Shown piece after piece: positions 8,033 through 16,170 of a stretch of 64,000 nt of DNA. The notes under the pieces are model-generated. The model was given only the letters and a program-made list of their open reading frames with translations. It was not told the DNA's origin and made no database searches. The stretch is from NCBI GenBank assembly GCA_004282745.1, contig SHMT01000010.1, positions 79,653 to 143,652 of the forward strand, given 5' to 3'. Positions within the stretch are counted from its first letter, which is position 1. Every line of letters starts with the position of its first letter. The DNA comes from Candidatus Scalindua sp. SCAELEC01 (GTDB lineage: Bacteria > Planctomycetota > Brocadiia > Brocadiales > Scalinduaceae). The position numbers and the translations under genes are program-made.

Positions 8033-8809
8033 ATGCAATCAATGAAAAGAACGGCGATAAGGGCAGCAAGGGAAGCGGGAAAAATCATCTTGGAGTATTA
8101 CGCCAAAAACGTTAATGCCCATAAGAAGGGAGATTCCTACAATCTGGTTACAGCCGCCGATATCGCTGCGGAAAAAGCCATTATTAAGATAATAAAAGAG
8201 CGTTACCCCACTCACTCTCTTTTAACGGAAGAATCCGGAGAAGAGGTAAATAGCTCCGATTACTGCTGGATAATTGATCCGCTCGACGGTACAAATAATT
8301 TTTATCATAGATTCCCCCAGTTTTGTACCTCAATTGCACTCTATAACAAAGAGAAACCACTCCTTGGTATCGTATTTGATCCTCTTAAAAAGGAGATGTT
8401 TTACGCCGAAAAAGGAAAAGGCGCATACCTTAACAACAAAAGAATCGAAGTCTCAAGCACCAACAAACTCAACAAATCATTACTGGCATTGGGTTTTTAC
8501 TATGAGAGGGGGACCCTGATGAGAAAAAGTCTCAGCCAGATGAAGAGATTCTTCTATGAAAATGTTCATGGTATTCGACGGACTGGTTCTGCTGCATTGG
8601 ACCTCTGTTACACTGCCTGTGGAAGATTTGACGGATACTGGGAGTTAAAATTGAATCCATGGGATTATGGCGCCGGCAGTCTCATAGTAATGGAGGCAGG
8701 AGGAAAGATTACGGATATCCAGGGAAAAAAGTATGCTCTCATGATCAAAAATATTGTCGCATCAAATGGAAAAATCCACAAAAACATGATAGAGGTTATT
8801 GGAAAATAA
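8033..8809 (+). CDS. Inositol monophosphatase family phosphatase (SuhB-like)
   Basis: A metal-dependent phosphomonoesterase, likely acting on inositol-1-phosphate or a related sugar phosphate or nucleotide. From the ATG at 8033 it has 258 residues, normal for the family. Metal-ligand motifs are complete: TEESGEE (residues 66-71), WIIDPLDGTNNF (79-90) and WDYGAGSLIVMEAGG near the C-terminus. Upstream in-frame codons (TTG 8006, ATG 8018) lie in the repetitive segment 'ctatgccgcgctatg' and lack a ribosome-binding site, so the start is uncertain among ATG 8018, 8033 and 8042. It stands alone on the plus strand and faces yhaN. Confidence 0.88.
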   Translation: MQSMKRTAIRAAREAGKIILEYYAKNVNAHKKGDSYNLVTAADIAAEKAIIKIIKERYPTHSLLTEESGEEVNSSDYCWIIDPLDGTNNFYHRFPQFCTSIALYNKEKPLLGIVFDPLKKEMFYAEKGKGAYLNNKRIEVSSTNKLNKSLLALGFYYERGTLMRKSLSQMKRFFYENVHGIRRTGSAALDLCYTACGRFDGYWELKLNPWDYGAGSLIVMEAGGKITDIQGKKYALMIKNIVASNGKIHKNMIEVIGK

Positions 8810-8814
8810 AATGC

Positions 8815-8912
8815 GAATTTCGGATTGCAGATTCCGGAATATTTGCATTGGGAACTTACCCGTTTAACAATTAATAAAATCCGAATTCCGCATTCCGAAA
8901 TCCGAAATTAAA
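8815..8912. repeat. Imperfect inverted repeat between converging genes
   Basis: GCGAATTTCGGATTGCAGAT near 8813 and CGCATTCCGAAATCCGAAATT near 8888-8908 are built of the same words (TTTCGGATT, ATTCCG) in opposite orientation. It sits between the converging ends of the phosphatase gene and yhaN and may act as a two-way terminator. Confidence 0.45.
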
Positions 8913-8914
8913 TG

Positions 8915-11707
8915 TTACGCCTTCATAGCAATAGGTCCCTTAAAATCCTCTATCTCTCGCTTGCATTGATTCAGAGTAGCGGGGTGACACGTAAACATGA
9001 TGACCTGATGTTCACCGGCAACTTCGTTAATGAGTCGCAGGGTAGCCTTTGCCCTTTTCGGATCAAAGTTTACGAGTATATCGTCAACGATCAAAGGAAG
9101 CGGACCAACCCTGTCTGCATACTCCTTTATAAAGGCCAATCTCATTGACAGATAGAGCTGTTCAGCCGTCCCCTTACTCAGAGAAGATACCTCTTTCTGC
9201 TGCCCTTCGGGTGTCTCAACCACCAACGTGTTATCATATGCCTTCTTAATGACACGAACGTATCGACCCTCCGTAATCTTACCAAAATAGTCCCCCGCAA
9301 ACTTGAGTACAAATGGCTGTCTCTCTCTCTCGTAAACCTTCATCGCACCATCAAGAAGTTTGTAACAGAGTGCGCTTACGGACCACTCATCTATTGATTC
9401 CCGTAACCTCGCCTTCAGGGCCTCCTCTGTAAACCGCAATTCAGACAACCTCTCTTTTCTCTCCAATTCCGACAGTTGATTTTTCTTCGCACCGATATCC
9501 TGCGTACAACTGGCAAGCTCTTCTTCCCTCTGCGTTATCTCGTTTTCTAATTCCGGGAGGGAACTGTCCGTCAGTGACGGATCAGTCTCACTCGCCACCT
9601 CTTCCTTAAACCTTTCAACCTCTACCGGTTTACCGATCAACCTTGCAAGCTGTATCTCAATAATATTCTTCCTCACAATCAGGCTCTCCCTCTTCTGTAC
9701 GACACCTGAAAACTTCCGAAACTCCTCAACATCCTCTGCTCCACCCTGTTTTATTAAATCGTGAATAGCATCCTCACTATCTTGTATCATAACGAGGATC
9801 GTCTTTTCGGTCACGGTAACTTCCTTCCTCTTCTCTTCGAGACGATCTTTCCTCTCCTTCAACATCTTCTGTTTTTTCAACATATCATCAATCGTGAAGA
9901 TTGATTGTGAAAGATTGTCCAGATCTGCCGGAGGCAGGCCACACAAGTTCAAGAGATTGTTCAGGCGAGCAAGGTATGTATTGGCTCTTTTATTAACTGA
10001 TACAAGCTTGGATTCTGCATCCCTCCTTTTTCCGATAATGGCTTTGGCTCTCTTAATCTCCTCTACCAGATCAACAATTCCATCCCGATCAAGCCCCTCG
10101 TTAAGGCCATGGTTCCGAAGCCACCCCTGCCATTGTCCCAAAACCTTCCTATACCTCTCCCTGACTCCCTCAAGTGACTTTTCAGCCTCTTCAACAGACC
10201 TCTCCCGCGCATCCATAACAAGCATCTGCTGCTCTCTTGATTCAGCTTTATAAGCCTTCGGTACCACATTATAGAGGTAGTAGAGGCCAGCCATGATAAG
10301 GAGACCTACGGTTAGTGAAATAATACCTGAGATCGGCTTATAGGTTATCCCAAAGAATACACTCAGCAAGATTACGACCGGTACTCCAAAGATCAGAAAA
10401 AACTTGAGCTGGATCGTTGGTCTCAGTCTCTCTAGGTTGCGAGCATACTCCTCAAATTCCTTACATGATTCTTCCTTGTTTCTCTCTGCCTGATTATAGA
10501 TTTCTTCGCTCTTTTCAACAGCAACATCGGCTTCTGAAAGTTGGTCAGTAATGACCCTGATATTCTGTAATGTTTCGTTTCCCACATTTATTGCCATTAC
10601 ACAATCCTCGTCCCAATCTGCTCCGAGATCTGCAAGAGAATCCGATAGTTCTCCCTGATACAAGTTCACGTTCGACTCTAGTTCCTCTCTCCTCCTCAGA
10701 TTTTCTCTTTCAGCGGATCGATCATTGATTAAAGAAGTTATCGATGCCTCCTCCTCTAAGACTACATTGATAATGTTCAGTTGACCAATTTGGGTTTGTA
10801 ATATTTCTGATTGGTTTCGACACCCCTCAAGTTCTCGCCTTTTCTCTGAAAGCGATTCTTCGTATTTCTCTAATCTTTTCACCCCATCTGCCGGAAAACT
10901 TTCAATCTCTAAGAGAGAAGATAGCTGCCTTTCAATCTCCAATAACTCATGAACATTTTCCCTACCAGCCCTTAGTCTCGCGGCACGTTCCCTCTCTCTT
11001 CTCTTAACAGTAATATCATGGGTAACTCTTCTTTGTTCCTGTTTCAGGTTGTCAATCTCTAAAACCGTTGATTTGTATCGCTCCTGATCTCTCTTTATAT
11101 CTGAGATCTCCAACCTGACCCTCTCAAGACTTTTTACTATTTTTGGTACAACTTGCGCTGATCCTCCCTGCTTGTAGAGTCTGTTTCTCTTCTCCTCTAC
11201 GATCTTTAAAATCTCCGGCAGGGTAACATCCCCCACTCCCGTACCTGCCGAGTAGATGTGTGAACTAATTTCATCGTTTTCCAGTGTGTCCAGTCTCTGA
11301 AGCTCTGACAGACTAAAGACAAAGACCGTCCGGTATATGTTTTCGCTCACGCCATGAAGGATATGCTGAAGACTCCTTTTGGCATTTTCTCCACACAATT
11401 CAGCACCATCCTCTAGTATTACTTCTCCCGTTAGGGTACGGCCGGGTCTTAAGATAACGGAGACCCCCTTCCCGTCGGTTGTTTCAAGTTCTACTCTTCC
11501 ACCATGGGTCCCGCCCGCTAAAGGTTCATAGCGATCAATGGTCTCTCTCCTTCCGGGAAACCCAAAGAATATGGCCCGGAAGAAAGACATAAGCGTCGAC
11601 TTCCCCGCCTCATTGGGACCAACAAAGAGGTTAAAGCCGGGTTCAAGGGTAAATTCCCGGTTATGGAACTTCCCGTATCCGTCTATGTATACCTTTAAGA
11701 ATCTCAT
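8915..11707 (-). CDS. yhaN: SbcC/YhaN-like SMC-type ATPase
   Basis: A 930-residue AAA/ABC-type ATPase related to YhaN and SbcC, which pairs with an SbcD-like nuclease in double-strand-break processing. Walker A is GPNEAGKST (residues 30-38). Two long coiled coils follow, separated in the middle (about residues 425-475) by hydrophobic segments (FFLIFGVPVVILLSVFFGI and LTVGLLIMAGLYYLYNVV), the membrane insert typical of YhaN. Near the C-terminus are the signature SSLSKGTAEQLYLSMRLAF, Walker B LPLIVDDILVNFD and the switch MFTCHP. The start MRFLKVYIDGYGKF is the family start. Its expected partner yhaO lies at 22044-23309 on the same strand, about 10.3 kb upstream, so an insertion separates them. 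Confidence 0.93.
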   Translation of the reverse strand: MRFLKVYIDGYGKFHNREFTLEPGFNLFVGPNEAGKSTLMSFFRAIFFGFPGRRETIDRYEPLAGGTHGGRVELETTDGKGVSVILRPGRTLTGEVILEDGAELCGENAKRSLQHILHGVSENIYRTVFVFSLSELQRLDTLENDEISSHIYSAGTGVGDVTLPEILKIVEEKRNRLYKQGGSAQVVPKIVKSLERVRLEISDIKRDQERYKSTVLEIDNLKQEQRRVTHDITVKRRERERAARLRAGRENVHELLEIERQLSSLLEIESFPADGVKRLEKYEESLSEKRRELEGCRNQSEILQTQIGQLNIINVVLEEEASITSLINDRSAERENLRRREELESNVNLYQGELSDSLADLGADWDEDCVMAINVGNETLQNIRVITDQLSEADVAVEKSEEIYNQAERNKEESCKEFEEYARNLERLRPTIQLKFFLIFGVPVVILLSVFFGITYKPISGIISLTVGLLIMAGLYYLYNVVPKAYKAESREQQMLVMDARERSVEEAEKSLEGVRERYRKVLGQWQGWLRNHGLNEGLDRDGIVDLVEEIKRAKAIIGKRRDAESKLVSVNKRANTYLARLNNLLNLCGLPPADLDNLSQSIFTIDDMLKKQKMLKERKDRLEEKRKEVTVTEKTILVMIQDSEDAIHDLIKQGGAEDVEEFRKFSGVVQKRESLIVRKNIIEIQLARLIGKPVEVERFKEEVASETDPSLTDSSLPELENEITQREEELASCTQDIGAKKNQLSELERKERLSELRFTEEALKARLRESIDEWSVSALCYKLLDGAMKVYERERQPFVLKFAGDYFGKITEGRYVRVIKKAYDNTLVVETPEGQQKEVSSLSKGTAEQLYLSMRLAFIKEYADRVGPLPLIVDDILVNFDPKRAKATLRLINEVAGEHQVIMFTCHPATLNQCKREIEDFKGPIAMKA

Positions 11708-11816
11708 GAATTATATACCGATAATTTCAAAACTGTTGCCCCATATTGCTGCGCGTATGACTCTTCACGATTCCTGAATTTTTACCTACAGCAATGAGTA
11801 CTTGAACAGTGTCCCT

Positions 11817-11950
11817 GTGGTTGAACCAAAACAGCCCAGGTACAAAGCGCGTAATAATTTTGTAACCGGAACGTGCGCGCACATGGGTGCCTGAGTACGT
11901 GAGGATTGCGGAATTATTACCGCAACGCCGTAGATGGGTAATTTTCGTTG
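11817..11950. repeat. P element copy 1 (near-palindromic repeat)
   Basis: About 134 bases. The left arm begins GTGGTTGAACCAAAACAGCC; the right end is degenerate after GATGGGTAATTTTCGTTG. Interior blocks shared with other copies are GCGCGTAATAATT, GTAACCGGAACGT, GTACGTGAGGATT and GCAACGCCGTAGATGGGTA. The arms pair to form a long hairpin. It lies between yhaN and the MNT gene, and copy 2 lies on the other side of the MNT-HEPN pair. Minus-strand reading frames here are translations of the repeat. No gene is seen in 11708-12055. Confidence 0.85.
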
Positions 11951-12055
11951 CCGAAAAACGGCTAGAAAATTCGATCAAACAACTTACAAGTAAGAAAATG
12001 AGACAAGAACTTGGCCTGAAGCATTGAATATTAATCAATAAAATCTTAGATGTTT

Positions 12056-12382
12056 TTAAGTTTGATAAATTATTTCACCTGTTGTTAATATATCATTCAC
12101 AAAGCTTGCTTTTTCATAATTATTTAATTCTTCAGCATAAAATAAAGTGGGCTCAATTCTAACATCTACTCTTCTCACTAATTTAAATAACAGAGCCGAT
12201 TGTTCTACATAATCTAATCCCTTCCCATCTTTTTCAACAAATATGGCAATATCTATGTCACTATTTTTTTTTGACGTACCTTTTACCTGTGAACCAAAAA
12301 GAATAACAAGCTTTACATTAAAATTTTGTTTTAATGATTCTATATAATTTTCTAATTTTGCTTTAATTTCTTTTTTATCCAT
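12056..12382 (-). CDS. MNT-type nucleotidyltransferase (HEPN partner)
   Basis: A 108-residue minimal nucleotidyltransferase with the Pol-beta signature FGSQVKGTSKKNSDIDIAIF (Gly30-Ser31, Asp42, Asp44) and a third acidic position in VDVRIEP. In MNT-HEPN modules such proteins act as antitoxins that, in the studied cases, AMPylate the HEPN toxin. It overlaps the upstream HEPN gene by 31 bases, the usual arrangement. P elements flank the pair. Substrate and direction of action are inferred from the family. Confidence 0.88.
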   Translation of the reverse strand: MDKKEIKAKLENYIESLKQNFNVKLVILFGSQVKGTSKKNSDIDIAIFVEKDGKGLDYVEQSALLFKLVRRVDVRIEPTLFYAEELNNYEKASFVNDILTTGEIIYQT

Positions 12383-12750
12383 TTTTGCAGTTCCTTTGTT
12401 TCTTTTAGAATAGCTTCACATTTTTCATGAGTTAAACTTTTCAAAAGTTCCTCTTTATATTTTGGATAACGAGCCTCAATATTCAACGGCATTAGTTTTT
12501 CTAACAATGACATTTGGTTTTCAGAAAGCCTATCTAGTAATTCCAGTTTTTCAGCAAGTATTAACAAATTATGCGTATACAATGGGACTTCGTCCCTTAT
12601 CTTTACAAAATAAGCTTTTAAGATTTTTTCAATTGTTTGATGTGCCATAAAACCAACATAAAGGAATCGTTTAGTTTTTAACATTGCATCTGCTGTCTCT
12701 AGATCATAATTTGATAAGTCTACCCAATATTGTATGGTTTTTTCACTCAT
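12352..12750 (-). CDS. HEPN domain protein (toxin-type partner of MNT)
   Basis: A 132-residue all-helical HEPN protein from ATG 12750 (MSEKTIQYWVDLSNYDLETA). HEPN features: GFMAHQTIEKILKAYFV in the middle, a helix with TYTHNLLILAE-like sequence (LYTHNLLILAEKLELL) and EARYPKYKEE, the region that holds the RX4-6H-type active site or its relic; here it reads RYP. HEPN toxins are often RNases. An upstream ATG at 12798 lies within P element copy 2 sequence (MVQTQGFRV), so the inner start is preferred. Coupled to the MNT gene below. Confidence 0.85.
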   Translation of the reverse strand: MSEKTIQYWVDLSNYDLETADAMLKTKRFLYVGFMAHQTIEKILKAYFVKIRDEVPLYTHNLLILAEKLELLDRLSENQMSLLEKLMPLNIEARYPKYKEELLKSLTHEKCEAILKETKELQKWIKKKLKQN

Positions 12751-12784
12751 TTTCTGACTTTCACTTTCTATTACCCGAAAACCC

Positions 12785-12919
12785 TGTGTTTGAACCAAAA
12801 CTGCGCAGGTACAAGGCGCGTAATAATTCTGTAACCAGAACGTACGCGCACATGAGTGCCTGAGTACGTGAGGATTGCGGAATTATTACCGCAACGCCGT
12901 AGATAAGTAGTTTTCGTTC
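12785..12919. repeat. P element copy 2
   Basis: About 135 bases, same orientation as copy 1: GTGTTTGAACCAAAACTGC at the left, then GGCGCGTAATAATTCTGTAA, and GCAACGCCGTAGATAAGTAG at the right. The central loop (ACGTACGCGCACATGAGTGCC) is longer than in several other copies, as in copy 1. With copy 1 it brackets the MNT-HEPN pair. Confidence 0.85.
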
Positions 12920-12933
12920 TACCGCTAATAACG

Positions 12934-12991
12934 ATAACAAACATCATATTGTATTTCAAATATCATTTATTATACTCACTTACAGATTAAA
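12934..12991. repeat. Direct repeat A beside the cyclase gene
   Basis: About 58 bases beginning ATAACAAACATCATATTG and ending TTACAGATTAAA. A diverged direct copy lies at 15513-15570, on the other side of the adenylate cyclase gene. By eye they differ at roughly ten positions. Confidence 0.65.
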
Positions 12992-13011
12992 GTGTCGATT
13001 ATTGTTTACGC

Positions 13012-15213
13012 TCACTTTGTTGCGCGAAAAACGCCATCCCAGTCGTCACCCGGCGGAGTAACGAGGTACTTCTCGCAGCGTTTAAGCATAAGGCCGCTGG
13101 GAGTATCATTGGGTTTCATATCCAGCACGGCATTAAATCCGTCGCAGGCAGATCTCCAGTCGCGGTTGAGGTAGTGATCAAGCGCCTCGGCATAGCGGAT
13201 TGTCCAGGCGATAACGGCCTCAGGAACGGCACACTTTTCGCCGACAAGTTCATAGATTAGGATGCTTTGTTCACGCCCTTCCACTCCAACTTTATCGATC
13301 GGTCGGGTAACCATGTGGTCGAGAGCGGTGGCGTGCGTCGATTCGCTGATCAAGATATCGGTACCGTAGACCCGGTTGAGACTTTCGAGTCTACTGGCGA
13401 TGTTTACCGTGTCTCCGATGGCAGTGTAATCAAGACGGTTTTTACTTCCAAAATTTCCCACCGTGACAGAACCTGTGTGAAGGCCGATGCGAGCACGGAG
13501 CTCGGGGAGTCCGGCTTGTTTCCACTCTGTGCGGAGTTCGGAAAGCCGCGCCTGGTTCATCAAGGCGGTGCGGCAGGAGGCGATGGCGTGTGAATCATGC
13601 GGTCGCGGCGCACCCCAGAAAGCCATGATAGAGTCGCCAATATATTTGTCAACGGTTCCACCGCTCCGGAGAATCTCGATGGTCATCTCTTCCAGATAGC
13701 GCGAAAGAAGTCCTATCAGTGCGTCGGCCGGTAACTGTTCCGAGATTGATGTGAATCCCACGATATCAGAGAAGTATACCGTGAGCTCCTTCCGTGTCCC
13801 ACCCAACACAGCCTCTTCTCCGGACTCAAGGAGAAGTCGTACCAGGTCGGCCGGTACGTATTTCTGGAACGAACGCAGACCGGTCTTCATCTCTTCGATC
13901 GACGTTGCCAACTTACTGATCTCTCGGATCCGGCTCTGCACTGGTTGCTTTGAAGTGAGCTGAAACCGACCGATCTCATACGTCTCTTGTGCGATATCGC
14001 TGAGACTCGTGGACACCCTGCGCGAAAGTAGGGCTGAAAGCACTGCCGCCACCAAGACGCCACCTAGGCCCAGAAGCACCATAAGGCGAGCCATGGAGCG
14101 CACATCTCCGAACACCTCATTCTCAGGAAGGAGCATACAGATAATCCAGTCCGGCCCACTCTCACGGCCAAGATGGCGAAAACCGCCAGCGTAGGTTTGA
14201 TCATGCAACTCGACTCTAACGAGACTGAGCGAAGAGGGAATCCCGGAGAGATTTCTACCGAGGGAGGAGAGAAATTGGGTTACACGCGGGTCTGCCACCT
14301 GCTCAGCACTGACGGTAACTCGACCCTCATCATTAGAAGCAGGTTCAGTAAGGTCCAGCCGCGCTGCCGGATCCGGATGCGCCGCTGCCGGGTGAGCGAT
14401 CACCTTGGGGCTACCATCCGATGCCACTTCGACTAGGAAGCAAAGCCCATCTACACCGAGTTCCACTCCGCGAAGGAAGCGGCTCAGTGCGTAAAGGTCG
14501 AAGTCGGCAGTAAGTACGCCAAGTAGACTGCCGGCATCCGAGGCGAACACCGGTACAGCACGGCTGACACCGGGAATATCGAGCGATTCACCGGACCCGA
14601 GGAATACGTAAGACTCCGTCCAGATGGCTCTTCCCACATCACGAGCGGCGAGATAGTAGGGACGATCGTATGGCGGCGTACGTGTTGACCGTGCAATGTC
14701 ACGGACCGTAATTCGACTGCCATCGGGAGTGACATTAAATTCGATCAGACGCCGGTTGCCGTCGACCAGGGGGATGAGCCACAGTGAGCTCAATCCGCCA
14801 TCCCGGTCACGAAAGGTATGGTAATATTTCCCGTTCGGCATACCGAATGAGAGATAGGAGAGGCTCGGGCGTGCCTGCAATGAAGCAATGAAATAGTCCG
14901 TAGCGCGTTTATGGTCCCGTGGATTGAGCCACCCTTGTACGATGAGGTTCTGAATAGTGGTGGCCTCATCTTCGGCAACATCCAGGGAGTGCCGTATGTG
15001 CTGTTCTACCCGTGCCGCTGCCTGGGAGAGCACCTGGTCACCAAGATTCTCGACGGCAAATTTTGCATAGAGGTAAGCGGCGATAGCGAGCAGAGTTACC
15101 GCCGTAAGCAGCACGGTCAGCATCAGGGTAAATAAGGTGGCCCGAAAGCTAAAGCGCACAGACGGTTGACGCATCAACCGCGAATCAATCTCTTTTTTTG
15201 GTTTTTTCCGCAC
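13012..15213 (-). CDS. Membrane class III adenylate cyclase with extracellular sensor
   Basis: A 733-residue receptor-type cyclase. Order: short basic N-terminus, transmembrane helix (about 24-46), large periplasmic Cache-like sensor (about 47-370), second transmembrane helix (VLLGLGGVLVAAVLSALL), HAMP-like linker, then a class III cyclase domain (about 465-645). Catalytic features: metal Asp in VYFSDIVGF, Lys in VDKYIGDSIMAFWGAP with second metal Asp in GDS, and RLDYTAIGDTVNIASRLE. Lys and Asp at the purine-specifying positions indicate ATP rather than GTP. The DNA is clearly more G+C-rich than its surroundings (35 of 60 bases in the line at 13801) and the gene sits between direct repeats, which suggests acquisition. 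No cAMP-binding protein is nearby. Confidence 0.9.
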   Translation of the reverse strand: MRKKPKKEIDSRLMRQPSVRFSFRATLFTLMLTVLLTAVTLLAIAAYLYAKFAVENLGDQVLSQAAARVEQHIRHSLDVAEDEATTIQNLIVQGWLNPRDHKRATDYFIASLQARPSLSYLSFGMPNGKYYHTFRDRDGGLSSLWLIPLVDGNRRLIEFNVTPDGSRITVRDIARSTRTPPYDRPYYLAARDVGRAIWTESYVFLGSGESLDIPGVSRAVPVFASDAGSLLGVLTADFDLYALSRFLRGVELGVDGLCFLVEVASDGSPKVIAHPAAAHPDPAARLDLTEPASNDEGRVTVSAEQVADPRVTQFLSSLGRNLSGIPSSLSLVRVELHDQTYAGGFRHLGRESGPDWIICMLLPENEVFGDVRSMARLMVLLGLGGVLVAAVLSALLSRRVSTSLSDIAQETYEIGRFQLTSKQPVQSRIREISKLATSIEEMKTGLRSFQKYVPADLVRLLLESGEEAVLGGTRKELTVYFSDIVGFTSISEQLPADALIGLLSRYLEEMTIEILRSGGTVDKYIGDSIMAFWGAPRPHDSHAIASCRTALMNQARLSELRTEWKQAGLPELRARIGLHTGSVTVGNFGSKNRLDYTAIGDTVNIASRLESLNRVYGTDILISESTHATALDHMVTRPIDKVGVEGREQSILIYELVGEKCAVPEAVIAWTIRYAEALDHYLNRDWRSACDGFNAVLDMKPNDTPSGLMLKRCEKYLVTPPGDDWDGVFRATK

Positions 15214-15221
15214 CTGTCAGA

Positions 15222-15392
15222 AGTATACTCATTTCATAATGGTTTTCGGATAAAATCCGAGATAAAATTGAGCGAGTAAAGTCCTCGACCCCTTTTTTCC
15301 CGGGGATAACGGCCCGCCTGAACGACATGTCGGGCAGGCAACCAAGATGTGGTTTCCAACAAAACCGAAAACCAAATCGGTTTTCGTATATA
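15222..15392. mobile_element. T element, type II (full length, copy a)
   Basis: About 171 bases with imperfect terminal repeats: left TATACTCATTTCATAATGG, right (reversed) TATACGAAAACCGATTTGG, both continuing into TTTTCGG. The interior has ATAAAATCCGAG, GAGCGAGTAAAGTCCTCGA and a hairpin GCCTGAACGACATGTCGGGC. A close relative in the opposite orientation lies at 35286-35450; deleted forms lie at 25855, 33982 and 38826. It follows the start side of the cyclase gene. Confidence 0.75.
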
Positions 15393-15512
15393 TGCTTTTA
15401 TGAATCTCATGAATTACAGGTAAATTTAGTAGTTAGCATTTCAAAATCTGATTATGGCAAAAGCACTATTATTCCATTGTAGAGTACAAGTTGTTATCCA
15501 TCTGGAATTACC

Positions 15513-15570
15513 ATAACAAACGTCATATTATATTTCAATTATCATTTCTTATACTCAATCATGAATTAAA
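15513..15570. repeat. Direct repeat B beside the cyclase gene
   Basis: Second copy of the repeat at 12934-12991, beginning ATAACAAACGTCATATTA and ending ATGAATTAAA. The spacing of about 2.58 kb between copies covers the whole cyclase gene and T element copy a. Confidence 0.65.
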
Positions 15571-15650
15571 TTGTTAATATTAATTCCAATCGGAACCATC
15601 CACCTCACCCATTAAGAGTGGCTTTATATTTTCCATAGCGGTTCTGTTAT

Positions 15651-15817
15651 TTAGGTAGGAAATGAACCTTCTCGCCGTTTACCAGCAAGGCATCCAGACG
15701 CAATCCGTAGCCTTCTTACTTTTTTCTCAAGCCGCACCGATTTTTGTATCAAAGTTTATCTTCTGGACCTGTAACCATATAAAAGTGAAGTTCTCGTTTT
15801 TTGGTTTCGTTACCCAT
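15651..15817 (-). pseudogene. Possible frameshifted ribbon-helix-helix antitoxin remnant
   Basis: An ATG at 15817 with AAGGAG upstream opens 22 codons (MGNETKKRELHFYMVTGPED) ending in TGA at 15749. One base out of frame the sequence continues IQKSVRLEKKVRRLRIASG to a TAA at 15651, which resembles the DNA-binding strand and first helix of CopG-type ribbon-helix-helix proteins. Together they would make a small antitoxin-like protein with one frameshift. The resemblance is short, so this is tentative. Confidence 0.3.
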
Positions 15818-16170
15818 TTTAAAGTCTCCTTTGTTTTAAGTTTTAACATATACGTGACGACAAAAAACCGAGCGAAAACCAAAGTGTCAACCAACACTAA
15901 TACCTGGAGCAAGCTAGACATTAACACGTGGCCCGCTCTGGGTAAAAGGAATTGCAACTTTGATAAAACCGAATGAAGGAGTTTTTAGGAGAACAGAGAT
16001 AGATACAGAAACTTATAACGTTACACCCGTAGTCATCGTAAACGTAAAAATAAGACTACATACGGGAAACAAGGAGATACTTATTGAAATGCGTCACTTG
16101 ACGGATTCATATAATGCGTGCGACGCAACATATCATAACGTTCTATTATCAGATGTTTATAAATCCTAAA
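15818..16170. other. Intergenic, no gene recognised
   Basis: No convincing coding sequence. An open plus-strand frame (15960-16169) has no ribosome-binding site or family resemblance. Confidence 0.4.

Noticed and set aside
11727..12038. Minus-strand open frame with 'LRRCGNNSAILTYSGTHVR'; similar frames at 12771-12959, 21858-22043 and 26899-27102
   Set aside because: All four are translations of P elements in the same frame. The likeness between them comes from the DNA repeat, not from a protein family; there are no ribosome-binding sites.
15662..15976. 104-codon plus-strand frame
   Set aside because: It lies opposite a possible ribbon-helix-helix remnant with a better ribosome-binding site, and its sequence is hydrophobic nonsense without homology I recognise.
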